From Gemmatimonadota bacterium (GTDB lineage Bacteria > Latescibacterota > UBA2968), in NCBI GenBank assembly GCA_026705765.1, contig JAPPAB010000054.1:1-64000 (forward strand): 64,000 bases of DNA, in the 5' to 3' direction. This document shows, piece by piece, positions 42,887 through 53,977 of this stretch. How positions within the stretch are numbered: position 1 is the stretch's first letter; every line of letters starts with the position of its first letter. The notes beneath the pieces were generated by a model. It saw only the letters and a list, made by a program, of their open reading frames with translations, did no database searches and was not told the DNA's origin. The position numbers and the translations under genes were made by a program.

Positions 42887-44421
42887 ATGAACCCTCATCT
42901 GGCGGTCTGGGCACGGCTCAGATTTTGCGTATTGTGATTTTTTTGGGCCTCATCGTTGTGGCGGTCTGGCTGTTATATACTATTCGAAGTACGCTGGTCC
43001 CTTTTTTTATTGCGTTTGTGCTGTCGTATTTTCTCATGCCCGTGGTTGATTTTCTCGAATCGTACCGCTTAAATCGTCTTATCGCCGTGGTTGTCGTCTT
43101 GCTGGCTGTTTTTGCAATTGTGGTCATTCCGCTTATTGTGGTCGCGCCTATGATTGTGCGCGGTACGGAGGATATGGTCAAGAGCATTATTGGTGAGCAG
43201 GGCACATGGTACTGTGTGGTAGAAAATATGGGCGATGATGTGGTGAAGATTGATCGGTTTGAGAGCGAGCTCGAAGATTTTAAGGTCGATGGCTTGCCCC
43301 TGGAATTGGCACCCGGTGGGGGAGACGCGGAATCTGCTGTCCCACAGGACAACCCAAAAGTGGTCGGTGGGAGAGATACACTGCGCGTGGTATTTTCTCC
43401 ACAAGCGGATGAACTGCGCCAGGCGTCTTTGAGGTTGTACGGTTCGTCTGGCAGTCGGGAAGATTCTATTGTGTTGACGCTTAGGGGGAATATGGAGGAT
43501 GTGTCATCGGTTTCGGATACAATGGCTTCGGTTCAATTTGGCACATCTAAAATTTTAATCTCGGCGACAAAATATGCGTTTGGCAAATACAAGCCCAGTT
43601 CTTTGATAGCACTCAAGTCAGTTTATGAAACTTCATTCCTGCCATGGCTGAAATCAGCTCAGATCTATCTCGAAGAAATTTTGCCAATGCTTAAGGGCCG
43701 CGATTGGGAGGAAGAAATTTTGCCAATGCTCAAGGGCCGCGATTGGATACAGGCCGCGAATCAGTACCTGCAAAACGTCGTGACAATTTTGCTTAAGGAA
43801 ACTCCCGGATTGGTCGGGCAATTGCTATCGGGACTTGCCTTGTTCATCATTGTGCCTTTTGCTTTATTCTTTTTTTTAGCAGAGGGCAGAACGATCAAGC
43901 GTGCGATTATCGAGCAGGTGCCAAATCGATATCTCGAACTGATATTAAATCTGTTGCATCGCATTGACAGGCAATTGGGGAGCTATATGCGCGGTATGGT
44001 GTTATCTGTAATAATTGTTTCGCTTCTGTCAAGTACCGGACTTTATATCATCGGTCTGGAACATTTTTTGGTGATTGGTCTTCTCGCTGGTTTGGCCAAT
44101 GTAATTCCCTATATGGGACCTGCGATTGGGATTATAGCCGGTGTTGTTGCCGCTGTATTGCAATATTCTGCGCTGAGTTTTGGTGTGGTTATTCCAGTGA
44201 TTATAGTGTTTGCGATCGTTCAGCTCGTAGATAATGTTTTTGTCGCTCCTATGGTGGTTGGGCGCAGTGTTAATTTGCATCCTCTGCTCGTCATTTTTGC
44301 GGTGTTCGTTGGCAGCGAGTTGTTTGGCGCAGTTGGCATGTTATTGGCCGTGCCCACAACAGCGGTGATTAAAGTATCTGTGCGGACGATCTATGAGGGG
44401 TGGCGAAGTTATTCGGTTTAG
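42883..44421 (+). CDS. AI-2E/PerM-family membrane protein with inserted Ig-like domain
   Basis: The 512-residue protein has the family's transmembrane set: three helices in about 15-90, and further helices over about 305-505 including FIIVPFALFFFLAEG, LAGLANVIPYMGPAIGIIAGVVAA and LFGAVGMLLAVPTTAVIKV. Between helix 3 and the next segment lies an insertion of about 130 residues (about 108-225). It has HYDIN/choice-of-anchor-like features: WYCVVENMGDDVVKIDRFES, then DTLRVVFSPQADELRQASLRLYG and IVLTLRGN. Such an Ig-like insertion is not usual in this family. Residues about 264-288 contain a tandem repeat of EEILPMLKGRDW. Transport function (AI-2 export or ion antiport) is inferred from the family only. 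Confidence 0.88.
   Translation: MNEPSSGGLGTAQILRIVIFLGLIVVAVWLLYTIRSTLVPFFIAFVLSYFLMPVVDFLESYRLNRLIAVVVVLLAVFAIVVIPLIVVAPMIVRGTEDMVKSIIGEQGTWYCVVENMGDDVVKIDRFESELEDFKVDGLPLELAPGGGDAESAVPQDNPKVVGGRDTLRVVFSPQADELRQASLRLYGSSGSREDSIVLTLRGNMEDVSSVSDTMASVQFGTSKILISATKYAFGKYKPSSLIALKSVYETSFLPWLKSAQIYLEEILPMLKGRDWEEEILPMLKGRDWIQAANQYLQNVVTILLKETPGLVGQLLSGLALFIIVPFALFFFLAEGRTIKRAIIEQVPNRYLELILNLLHRIDRQLGSYMRGMVLSVIIVSLLSSTGLYIIGLEHFLVIGLLAGLANVIPYMGPAIGIIAGVVAAVLQYSALSFGVVIPVIIVFAIVQLVDNVFVAPMVVGRSVNLHPLLVIFAVFVGSELFGAVGMLLAVPTTAVIKVSVRTIYEGWRSYSV
43672..43746 (+). repeat. 39-bp in-frame tandem duplication in the AI-2E gene
   Basis: Two 36-base copies (43672-43707 and 43711-43746) are separated by GAG and differ at one base. 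Each encodes EEILPMLKGRDW. The period of 39 bases keeps the frame, so the protein gains 13 residues. The duplication looks recent. Confidence 0.93.
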
Positions 44422-44434
44422 GAGAGAAGGAGTA

Positions 44435-47155
44435 ATGGAGACGATGAAGAATAGAGCTTTGGAGCGTGCATACGATCCAAAAGATATTGAAAAGACGTGG
44501 TATGATTTTTGGCACAGGAAGGGATATTTTCGCCCGGAGTTTCGCGCGACAGGTCCCGCCTATACGGTGACGATTCCACCGCCCAATGTGACGGGGGAGT
44601 TGCACATGGGTCACGCGCTACAGCACGCGATTCACGACGCGGTGATTCGATACAAACGAATGCGGGGATTTCGCACGCTGTGTTTGCCCGGTACAGATCA
44701 CGCGGGTATTGGCACGCAGATGAAGGTGGAGCAAGAGATATGGGAGAACGAAAAAAAGACGCGCCGAGAAATTGGGCGCAGAGACTTATTAAAACGGATA
44801 TGGGCCTGGCGGGAAAAATACGGCAGCACAATTTTGCGACAATTGCGCGAGTTGGGCTGTAGTTATGACTGGTCGCGCGAGCGATTTACAATGGATGAGG
44901 AGTACGTGCGGGCGGTGTTGGAGACGTTTGTGCGTTTTTACGAGAAGGGCTGGATTTATCGGGGCAAACGCATGGTGAATTGGTGCCCGCAGTGCGGCAC
45001 TGTGATTTCCGATCTCGAGGTGGAAGAAAGAGAGGTCGATAGCCACCTGTGGCATATTCGGTACAAAGGGATAGATGACGCGCCCGATGTGGTTGTGGCG
45101 ACAACGCGTCCGGAAACCATGCTGGGCGATACCGGGGTGGCGGTACATCCATCTGATGCGCGATGGCGCGATGCCGTGGGTAAAATGGTGATGCTGCCGC
45201 TTATGGATCGCTCTATTCCCATTGTGGCAGATGATTATGCCGATCCGGAAATGGGGAGCGGTGCAGTGAAGGTGACGCCGGGACACGATCCCAATGATTA
45301 CGAGATAGGGCAGCGTCACGATTTGCCCGAAATCGCGGTTATTGGTCTGAATGGCGAGATGACAGAAGCTGCGGGTGCTTATGTCGGGCAGGACCGGTAT
45401 GCGTGTCGTAAGGCAGTGGTCGAGGCACTCGACGAGCTGGGGTTGATGGAGAAAATTGAGGATTATACCCACGCGGTACCCCATCACGACCGCTGTGGCA
45501 CGGTGATTGAACCGATGCCTATGGAGCAGTGGTTTGTGGCGATGCGCGATTTGGCCGATTTGATTTTGCCTCTTATGCGCGAAAAAAAGATCGATTATGT
45601 GCCGGATCGGTTTCGGGAATATTCGATTGAATGGTTGGAGAATATCCGCGACTGGTGTATTTCGAGGCAACTGTGGTGGGGACACCGCATTCCGGTGTGG
45701 ACGTGTGAAAATTGCAGTGAGGTGATTGTGAATGCAGAACCTCCCGAAGTGTGTACAGCGTGTGGCAGCCAGCAGTTGATGCAAGATCCCGATGTGCTCG
45801 ATACGTGGTTTTCCTCGGCGCTGTGGCCTTTTGCAACGCTGGGATGGCCCGAAGATACGGAGGATTTGAAGCTGTTTCATCCGACGGATTTGATGATTAC
45901 GGGACGGGATATTTTATATCTGTGGGTGATTCGGATGATTATGACGGCTGTCGAATTTGTGGGCGAGATTCCGTTTCGGACGGTGCTGGTTCATCCCACG
46001 GTGCAAACGCGCGATGGCAAGCGCATGAGCAAGTCATTGGGTACGGGGGTTGATCCGCGCGAATTGATTGACCGCTATGGCGCAGATGCCACGCGCCTGT
46101 CGCTTTTGTATCAATGCGGCAGTTCGCAGGATATTCGGTTTGATGCCGATGTGAAGGATAATAAGTTACAAGATTCGCCTATTGCAGAAATGTGCCGCAA
46201 TTTTTGCAACAAGATCTGGAATGCCGCGCGGTTTGTACAAATGAATCTGGACGATCGCGACATACGCGATGTGGCGTTGAGGACGGTCCCCGAGCGGGTC
46301 ACGGACCTTTCTGATCGGTGGATTTTGAGTTTGTACAATCGCACGGTGTTGCAGGTTACAGAGGCTTTGGAGGCGTATCGCTTTGACGAAGCGGCGCGCG
46401 CGCTGTACGATTTTGTGTGGAGTGCGTATTGCGATTGGTATGTGGAGATGGCGAAAGTGCGCCTGTATGGCGATGATCAAAGCGCCCGTCAAACCGCGCA
46501 GTCGATTTTGTGTGTCGTGTTTGAAGGCACGCTGCGCCTGTTGCATCCCGTTGCGCCTTTTATTTCTGAGGCGTTGTGGCAAACATTTCCACGCGAAGGC
46601 GAAGCACTTATTGCCGCGCCCTGGCCCAAATGCGACAAGACGCAATTTGATAAAGCGGCGGAGCGAGAAATGGCTTTGATGCGGGATGTGGTGGGTGCTG
46701 TGCGCCATATTCGAGGTACAATGCGTATTCCGCCGGGCAAGCGCGTGGATGTGGTGTGTAAGACGGGTTCAGAGGAGGCGCGCGCGATTTTAACTTCTGT
46801 TCAGGGCTATATGAAGGCGTTGGGACGCATTGAAAATTTGACCCTCGGCGCGGCTTTGGAACGCCCGGCAGCGTCTGCGAGTGCTGTGGTTGGCGATGTG
46901 GAAATTTTTGTGCCTCTGGCCGGTGTGATTGATCTCACTGTAGAACGCCAGAGATTGGAAAAGGAGATTGGGGGATTGGAAAAGGCGCTGGGCGGGTTGG
47001 AGAAGAAGTTGAGCAATGCGGGTTTTTTGAACAATGCCCCCGCAGAGGTCGTGGCAAAAGAGCGCGAGCGCGAGCGCGAGTATCGGGATACACTGTCGAA
47101 GTTGCGGGAAAATCTGGCAGTGCTTTCAGAGGGAGATTCAAATGTCGAGCGTTAG
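44435..47155 (+). CDS. valS: Valyl-tRNA synthetase
   Basis: This class I synthetase of 906 residues starts at ATG 44435 after GGAGAGAAGGAG. ATG 44444 is a possible alternative. The HIGH motif is PPNVTGELHMGHALQ, and the editing domain is marked by TTRPETMLGDTGVAVHP. KMSKS appears as GKRMSKSLGTG near residue 530, with the anticodon-binding domain behind it. A C-terminal coiled coil (RQRLEKEIGGLEKALGGLEKKLSNAGFLNNAP) is typical of ValRS. Its end overlaps the next gene by 14 bases. Confidence 0.97.
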   Translation: METMKNRALERAYDPKDIEKTWYDFWHRKGYFRPEFRATGPAYTVTIPPPNVTGELHMGHALQHAIHDAVIRYKRMRGFRTLCLPGTDHAGIGTQMKVEQEIWENEKKTRREIGRRDLLKRIWAWREKYGSTILRQLRELGCSYDWSRERFTMDEEYVRAVLETFVRFYEKGWIYRGKRMVNWCPQCGTVISDLEVEEREVDSHLWHIRYKGIDDAPDVVVATTRPETMLGDTGVAVHPSDARWRDAVGKMVMLPLMDRSIPIVADDYADPEMGSGAVKVTPGHDPNDYEIGQRHDLPEIAVIGLNGEMTEAAGAYVGQDRYACRKAVVEALDELGLMEKIEDYTHAVPHHDRCGTVIEPMPMEQWFVAMRDLADLILPLMREKKIDYVPDRFREYSIEWLENIRDWCISRQLWWGHRIPVWTCENCSEVIVNAEPPEVCTACGSQQLMQDPDVLDTWFSSALWPFATLGWPEDTEDLKLFHPTDLMITGRDILYLWVIRMIMTAVEFVGEIPFRTVLVHPTVQTRDGKRMSKSLGTGVDPRELIDRYGADATRLSLLYQCGSSQDIRFDADVKDNKLQDSPIAEMCRNFCNKIWNAARFVQMNLDDRDIRDVALRTVPERVTDLSDRWILSLYNRTVLQVTEALEAYRFDEAARALYDFVWSAYCDWYVEMAKVRLYGDDQSARQTAQSILCVVFEGTLRLLHPVAPFISEALWQTFPREGEALIAAPWPKCDKTQFDKAAEREMALMRDVVGAVRHIRGTMRIPPGKRVDVVCKTGSEEARAILTSVQGYMKALGRIENLTLGAALERPAASASAVVGDVEIFVPLAGVIDLTVERQRLEKEIGGLEKALGGLEKKLSNAGFLNNAPAEVVAKEREREREYRDTLSKLRENLAVLSEGDSNVER

Positions 47156-48140
47156 ATTCGGTATTATGGGATTGGGGCGTGGCCGCGGAGCAGCAAAACA
47201 GGTGGTAGCAGCAGAGGACAGTGCGCTGGTTTGCGTGTGTGATTTACAGGAAGACAAGGCCGTGGAGCAGGCCGAAATGTATGGATGCGACTGGACGACG
47301 GATTACAAGGCGATGTTTGCGCGCGATGATATCGATGCGATCGGTATCTATACGTCCAGTGGCACGCATTGCGATTACGCTATTGAAGCGATAGAAGCAG
47401 GCAAACATGCGTTTGTCACCAAGCCGATGGATATTCTCGTAGAAAAGTGCGATGCGGCGATTCAGGCGGCAAAAGATGCGGGAAAGGTTCTGGCAGTGGA
47501 TTTTGGGAATCGCTATTCTAAGGCAAATCAGCAATTGAAGGCCGCCATTGATCAGGGGATCATTGGACAGATTTTTTTGGGTGATGTGAAGATGAAGTGG
47601 TGGCGCGAGCAGAGCTATTACAATGGCGGCTTTCCCGTGGGGTGGCGTAGCCGCAAAGAGACAGAGGGTGGCTCGATAGCCAATCAGGGTGTGCATTTTG
47701 TCGATCTCATCAGCTGGTTGCTCGGTCCGGTAAAGGAAGTTTATGGGCGCAGTGCAACCATGACACACGATATTGAAACGGAAGATATTACGATTGCACA
47801 GCTGACATTTCAAAGCGGCGCGTGGGGGCTGATTACGACCACGACATCGAGTTATCCAAATTTGGGGACACAAGTGGAGATCAGCGGCACGGAAGGTACT
47901 GTACGGTGGGATCAGCGCGGCGGTGTAGAAGTGATGACAAAGGATGAGGAATTGGTAGATTTGAGCCGTTTTGAAGTGCCCGATGCGCCTGCCGATATTG
48001 CAGAGGATATGGTTTCTGCTATCACCAAAGGCACGGATCCTGTTGTGTCGGGAGAAGAGGGGCGAAAGTCTGTTGAGATCTTTTGCGCAGCTTATGCGTC
48101 TTCAAGATCGGGTTCTCCGGTGGTTATTGATCAGCGGTGA
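47142..48140 (+). CDS. Gfo/Idh/MocA-family oxidoreductase
   Basis: The ATG at 47142, after GGGAG, gives 332 residues. The NAD(P) Rossmann fold starts FGIMGLGRGRGAAKQV. The catalytic-type motif AFVTKPMDILVEKCDAAI carries the Lys of the EKP-like motif as TKP. GGSIANQGVHFVDLISWLLG is the usual dimer-interface region. The family oxidises or reduces diverse sugars and inositols. It overlaps valS and precedes the PncC-like gene by three bases; the substrate is unknown. Confidence 0.93.
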   Translation: MSSVRFGIMGLGRGRGAAKQVVAAEDSALVCVCDLQEDKAVEQAEMYGCDWTTDYKAMFARDDIDAIGIYTSSGTHCDYAIEAIEAGKHAFVTKPMDILVEKCDAAIQAAKDAGKVLAVDFGNRYSKANQQLKAAIDQGIIGQIFLGDVKMKWWREQSYYNGGFPVGWRSRKETEGGSIANQGVHFVDLISWLLGPVKEVYGRSATMTHDIETEDITIAQLTFQSGAWGLITTTTSSYPNLGTQVEISGTEGTVRWDQRGGVEVMTKDEELVDLSRFEVPDAPADIAEDMVSAITKGTDPVVSGEEGRKSVEIFCAAYASSRSGSPVVIDQR

Positions 48141-48143
48141 AAC

Positions 48144-48632
48144 ATGTCTGAACAATTGGAAGAAAAACTCGGAATATTGCTTCGAGAATGGGGCTGGAAT
48201 ATTGCAGTTGCAGAAACCACGACAGGGGGACTGATCAGCGCTCGCATTGTTTCGGTTCCGGGCAGTTCGGCTTATTATGAGCGCGGGGTTATTGCGTATA
48301 GCGCGTTGTCTAAATGCGAGATGCTGAAGATAGATGAAAAGGTAATGGATACTTATGGGGCTGTGAGTGTGGAAGCCGCGTGCGCAATGGCCAAAGGCGT
48401 GCGAAATGTGAGTGGTGCAGATTTGGGCCTGGCCGAGACCGGGATCGCCGGTCCCATTCGCGGGCGGTCGCCCAAGCCTATCGGTACGGCGTATATCGCA
48501 GTTGCCGGTGCAGAAGGTGTGGTTTGTGAGGTCTTTCAGTTTGATGGAGACCGCGATGCGATTCGCAATGCGATAGCAGATGCTGCCTTGAAAATGGTGA
48601 TTGAGGCGAAAAAAACAATTGATAACCGATAA
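48144..48632 (+). CDS. CinA/PncC-family nicotinamide-nucleotide amidase-like protein
   Basis: PncC-type enzymes deamidate nicotinamide mononucleotide to nicotinate mononucleotide. The 162-residue protein has the single CinA C-terminal domain: NIAVAETTTGGLISARIVSVPGSS, YERGVIAYS, LGLAETGIAGPIRG and PIGTAYIAVA. The family's usual wording at the first motif is AESCTGG; this protein has AETTTGG, so the serine is replaced by threonine. Activity may therefore be altered. It follows the Gfo/Idh/MocA gene closely. Confidence 0.88.
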   Translation: MSEQLEEKLGILLREWGWNIAVAETTTGGLISARIVSVPGSSAYYERGVIAYSALSKCEMLKIDEKVMDTYGAVSVEAACAMAKGVRNVSGADLGLAETGIAGPIRGRSPKPIGTAYIAVAGAEGVVCEVFQFDGDRDAIRNAIADAALKMVIEAKKTIDNR

Positions 48633-48674
48633 CGGATGTCACGCAATTTATTGAAAAAACTTTATTTTGCCACC

Positions 48675-48713
48675 ATATCTTGTATATCTCATTTCAAATA
48701 AATCACAAGATAT
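48675..48713. other. Intergenic inverted repeat before the STAS genes
   Basis: ATATCTTG at 48675-48682 and CAAGATAT at 48706-48713 form an eight-base inverted repeat around a 23-base centre. It lies within the 186-base gap before the first STAS gene. It could be an operator or a weak hairpin. I see no convincing promoter hexamers in the rest of the gap. Confidence 0.4.
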
Positions 48714-48818
48714 AGAGTCGCTGCATAATATCACCTGATAAGCTTGATTTTTTTTTCGTTCAGCCGTATTTTCAGTGCCCTGCGCGATGTTCGGTGAGTT
48801 CTGGTCCTGGAGGTTTGT

Positions 48819-49169
48819 ATGAAAATTTCGGAAAAGATCCGCGGCGATGTCGCTATCTTGACCCTGTCGGGTGAATTGATGAGCGGCCCCGAGGTTGCCC
48901 CTTTTCAAGATCATATTAAAAAACTTGCAAGTGAGGGTGTAAAAAAGGTAGTGGTTGATTTTTCCAGGGTGAGATGGTTTGGCAGTGCCATGCTGGGTGT
49001 GCTAACGGCGAGTTTGACGACGTTGCGGGGTGAAGGCGGCGATTTGAGATTGACGGGCGTTACCAGAAAGATTGAAAGTATTTTGATGGTTACGCAGTTG
49101 GCAAATATTTTTACGACTCTGGATACAGTAGATCGGGCTGTGGAAAGTTTTGCCGATCAGGATGTGTAG
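48819..49169 (+). CDS. STAS-domain anti-sigma-factor antagonist-like protein (first copy)
   Basis: This 116-residue protein is one STAS domain: DVAILTLSGELMSGPEVAPFQDHIKKL, then VVVDFSRVRWFGSAMLGVLTASL. In classical antagonists such as SpoIIAA the loop is DSSGLG, with a serine phosphorylated by an anti-sigma kinase. Here the loop is FGSAMLG and keeps a serine. CTGGAGG precedes the start. A second, similar STAS gene follows immediately. No kinase or sigma gene is nearby, so the partner is unknown. Confidence 0.88.
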   Translation: MKISEKIRGDVAILTLSGELMSGPEVAPFQDHIKKLASEGVKKVVVDFSRVRWFGSAMLGVLTASLTTLRGEGGDLRLTGVTRKIESILMVTQLANIFTTLDTVDRAVESFADQDV

Positions 49170-49230
49170 AGATTTTTGTAAATTGTGGACTGAGCAACGT
49201 CCAATTTTTGAAGAGTTGTTCGCCAAATCG

Positions 49231-49596
49231 ATGAGAGTCAAAGTTGACATTCGCGACCAGGTCGCGGTTCTGAGTGTATCGGGTACCCTGATGAGTGGTC
49301 CTACAGTCGTTCCTTTTCAGCACTATGTCGAAGAGGTCATGGCCGATGGCATTACAAATGTCGTGGTCGATTTTTCCAGAGTGAAATGGTTTGGCAGTAC
49401 GATGTTGGGAGTATTGGCGGTCAGCCTGGAGATGTTGAGAAATGCCGGAGGTGATCTCAGGTTGGCTGGCATTGCAAATCGGATGGAGAGTTTGATGATG
49501 GTCGGAAAATTGTCGTCACATTTTCGCACGCTGGAATCCGTTGACGCGGCTATCGAAAGCTTTGTATCCGACCCGCCGGGGAGACGGGAAGTATAA
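49231..49596 (+). CDS. STAS-domain anti-sigma-factor antagonist-like protein (second copy)
   Basis: This copy is about 121 residues from ATG 49231, where it aligns with the first STAS protein. Its frame is open back to 49150, so a longer form from ATG 49162 is possible. DQVAVLSVSGTLMSGPTVVPFQHYVEEV and VVVDFSRVKWFGSTMLGVLAVSL closely match the first copy, indicating tandem gene duplication. The serine of the FGS loop is retained. No strong ribosome-binding site marks the start. Confidence 0.82.
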   Translation: MRVKVDIRDQVAVLSVSGTLMSGPTVVPFQHYVEEVMADGITNVVVDFSRVKWFGSTMLGVLAVSLEMLRNAGGDLRLAGIANRMESLMMVGKLSSHFRTLESVDAAIESFVSDPPGRREV

Positions 49597-49744
49597 ATCG
49601 CCCCAAACTATCATCTATATTTCGTTCATAAAAAAGGGGTGCGGTCATTATCGCAATCCCTTCTTCTTTTAGAAGAAAATACCGCAAAGTATTTAGCTCC
49701 ATCGGCCCGGCGATGAGGCTCTATATTGAAAGGAGACACATCGT
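49597..49744 (+). other. Leader region of the transglycosylase gene
   Basis: This 148-base gap contains small hairpins (TTCTTC/GAAGAA around 49660-49676, and CATCG/CGATG near 49702-49718). AAAGGAG at 49730-49736 precedes the ATG at 49745. No recognisable riboswitch was found. Confidence 0.4.
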
Positions 49745-51871
49745 ATGTTGCATCGTATGATCCCCCCAGCACTGATGTTCTTATGTGCTTTTGTACAGTG
49801 CAGCGAAAAACAACCCGTGCCACCCAAATACACCGGCGATCTTCCGCAATTGCAGGATCGGGGCGTATTGCGAGTTATCGTCAGTGAAGAACCGATTACT
49901 TATATGCCCCGACAGGCGGAGCCGGTGACCCTGGATTACGATATCGCCCATAGTCTGGCGGATGCACTCAAGCTGAAGTTGGAGCTTGTAAAGGCCGATA
50001 ATTATGTCCAGATGTTGGAAAAACTTCTCGAGGGCGAGGGCGATATTATCGCCTCCAGCTTGACGATTACACCGGATCGAGAAAAGATAGCCGCGTTTTC
50101 AGTTCCGTATTTATACGTCGATGAATATTTGATTACAGCGCGGGCAGATAGTCTGCCCGAGACAGTAGCTGATCTCGCCGGTATGGAGATTAGCGTGCGG
50201 CAGTCCAGTTCGTATTATCAGACCTTGATCGATGTTCAAAAGGAAGTGCCTTCTTTACGCATCCACACTGTGTCAGATACGCTCGGTACCGAAGATCTGG
50301 TCAAAGGCATTGCTCAGGGCGAATACAAAGCGACTTTATGCGACGCGCATTTATGGCATGCCATCGCCAATTATCACGATAATCTCGTTGCGCCACTCGT
50401 TGTGGCCGAAGCGCGTCCACTCGCCCTGATGATGCGCCCCAATGATACAAAGCTCAAGGTCGTGGTGGATGAGTATTTGCTGGCGCATCAATTTACGCGC
50501 CAGCGCCAGCAGACATTTACCGATGATCTACCTGGCCTTAAAGAACGCCGCCGGTTGCGGATGATTACGCGCAATAATGCGATGACTTATTTTATTTACC
50601 GGGGGCAGCAGATAGGGTTCGAATACGAGCTTATAAAGCGATTTGCCTCGCGGCACGATCTGCGTCTCGAAATTGTTATTCCGAATAGTCACGCCGAGCT
50701 GTTGCCGTATTTGAATGGAGGCAAGGGCGACGTCGTGGCGTCGGCGATGACTATTACTGAGGAACGGCAAGAGCAGGCGGCATTTACGCTACCCTATAAT
50801 GAGGTGAGTGAACTGGTGGTGGTGCACGCGGATGACGATTCGATTGCCAGCCTCCAGGATCTGGCTGGACGGACGATACATGTGCGCGCCAGTTCTTCGT
50901 TTTATACGACGCTGATGGCATTGCGGGATTCCGTCAAAGGTCTCGAGATTGCAATAGTGCCCGACGATGTAGAAACCGAAGATATTTTGGCTGGAGTTGA
51001 AGAGGGTATTTATGATCTCACGATGTGCGATTCCCATTTGCTCGATATAGAACGCGCGTATGGCCGCCGCCTCAAAGCTGCTTTGAGTATAAAGCCCGCA
51101 GCACTGGGTTGGGCGGTTCGCAAGGATAATTCAGAGTTGCTGACGGCATTGAACGAATACATAAAACAAGAAAAAGGCGGCTTGTTTTTTAATATGATGA
51201 AAAAGAGGTATTTTAAGAGCACGCGCGCTGTTGCCAGAGCCAAAGATTCAATGCGGGTCGGTTTGAGCGGGCAGTTGTCGCCTTATGATGATCTGACAAA
51301 AAAATACGCCTCTCAATACGGGCAGGACTGGCGGTTGATTACCGCACAGATGTACCAGGAATCTAGATTTGATCCAGGGGCTGTCAGTTGGGTCGGTGCG
51401 CAGGGGCTGATGCAGGTGATGCCGAGCACGGGAGAGCAGTTGGGATTTACCGATCTTCACGACCCCCAGGAGAGCATTCACGCAGGGGTCAAGTATATGC
51501 GTCAGCTTATCAACCGGTTTGATCACAATTTGCCTATGGAAGAGCGGATTCGCTTTGCGCTGGCTTCTTATAATGCGGGATACGGCCATGTGCTCGACGC
51601 CCGCCGTCTGGCGCGAGAAATGAGATGGGATCCCAACCGCTGGTTCGGCAATGTGGAAAAGGCGATGCGCTTGCTGTCCCAACCGGCCTACTACGAGCGG
51701 GCGCGATACGGTTTTTGTCGTGGCGGTCAACCCGTACACTATGTCGAAAATATTCAGAATTTCTACGATGCTTATGTCGAAATACTGAATACGACAATAC
51801 CTGCGAAGGTGACACAGCCGCTTAGCTCAGGCCTCGGCGGACCTCCGCCTATTGTAGAAGATCGCCGCTGA
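49745..51871 (+). CDS. MltF-like lytic transglycosylase with two solute-binding domains
   Basis: This 708-residue envelope protein has an N-terminal signal with a Cys near residue 19 (LCAFVQCSEKQ), possibly a lipobox. Two SBP_bac_3-type periplasmic-binding domains follow (about 35-260 and 270-490). Each starts with a GVLRVIVSEE or RRLRMITRNN strand and contains ITPDREKIAAFSVPY or ITEERQEQAAFTLPY. The C-terminal SLT domain (about 515-690) has AQMYQESRFDPGAVSWVGAQGLMQVMP with the catalytic Glu539, and ALASYNAGYGHVLDARRL. MltF of E. coli has one solute-binding domain; two in tandem is unusual. The enzyme cuts peptidoglycan glycan chains, probably under ligand control. Confidence 0.92.
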   Translation: MLHRMIPPALMFLCAFVQCSEKQPVPPKYTGDLPQLQDRGVLRVIVSEEPITYMPRQAEPVTLDYDIAHSLADALKLKLELVKADNYVQMLEKLLEGEGDIIASSLTITPDREKIAAFSVPYLYVDEYLITARADSLPETVADLAGMEISVRQSSSYYQTLIDVQKEVPSLRIHTVSDTLGTEDLVKGIAQGEYKATLCDAHLWHAIANYHDNLVAPLVVAEARPLALMMRPNDTKLKVVVDEYLLAHQFTRQRQQTFTDDLPGLKERRRLRMITRNNAMTYFIYRGQQIGFEYELIKRFASRHDLRLEIVIPNSHAELLPYLNGGKGDVVASAMTITEERQEQAAFTLPYNEVSELVVVHADDDSIASLQDLAGRTIHVRASSSFYTTLMALRDSVKGLEIAIVPDDVETEDILAGVEEGIYDLTMCDSHLLDIERAYGRRLKAALSIKPAALGWAVRKDNSELLTALNEYIKQEKGGLFFNMMKKRYFKSTRAVARAKDSMRVGLSGQLSPYDDLTKKYASQYGQDWRLITAQMYQESRFDPGAVSWVGAQGLMQVMPSTGEQLGFTDLHDPQESIHAGVKYMRQLINRFDHNLPMEERIRFALASYNAGYGHVLDARRLAREMRWDPNRWFGNVEKAMRLLSQPAYYERARYGFCRGGQPVHYVENIQNFYDAYVEILNTTIPAKVTQPLSSGLGGPPPIVEDRR

Positions 51872-51886
51872 GTCTCCATCCCTTTT

Positions 51887-51927
51887 AAAAACAGGTATTG
51901 CTCAAAAATAGAGCAATACCTGTTTTT
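51887..51927. terminator. Bidirectional intrinsic terminator between convergent genes
   Basis: AAAAACAGGTATTGCTC at 51887-51903 and GAGCAATACCTGTTTTT at 51911-51927 form a 17-pair stem with a seven-base loop. A- and T-rich flanks serve both strands, ending the transglycosylase gene (+) and thiC (-). Confidence 0.93.
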
Positions 51928-51950
51928 ATTTTCGGTTTTATCTTTCTGCA

Positions 51951-53966
<2,016 letters not shown>

Positions 53967-53977
53967 AACGGATGGTG

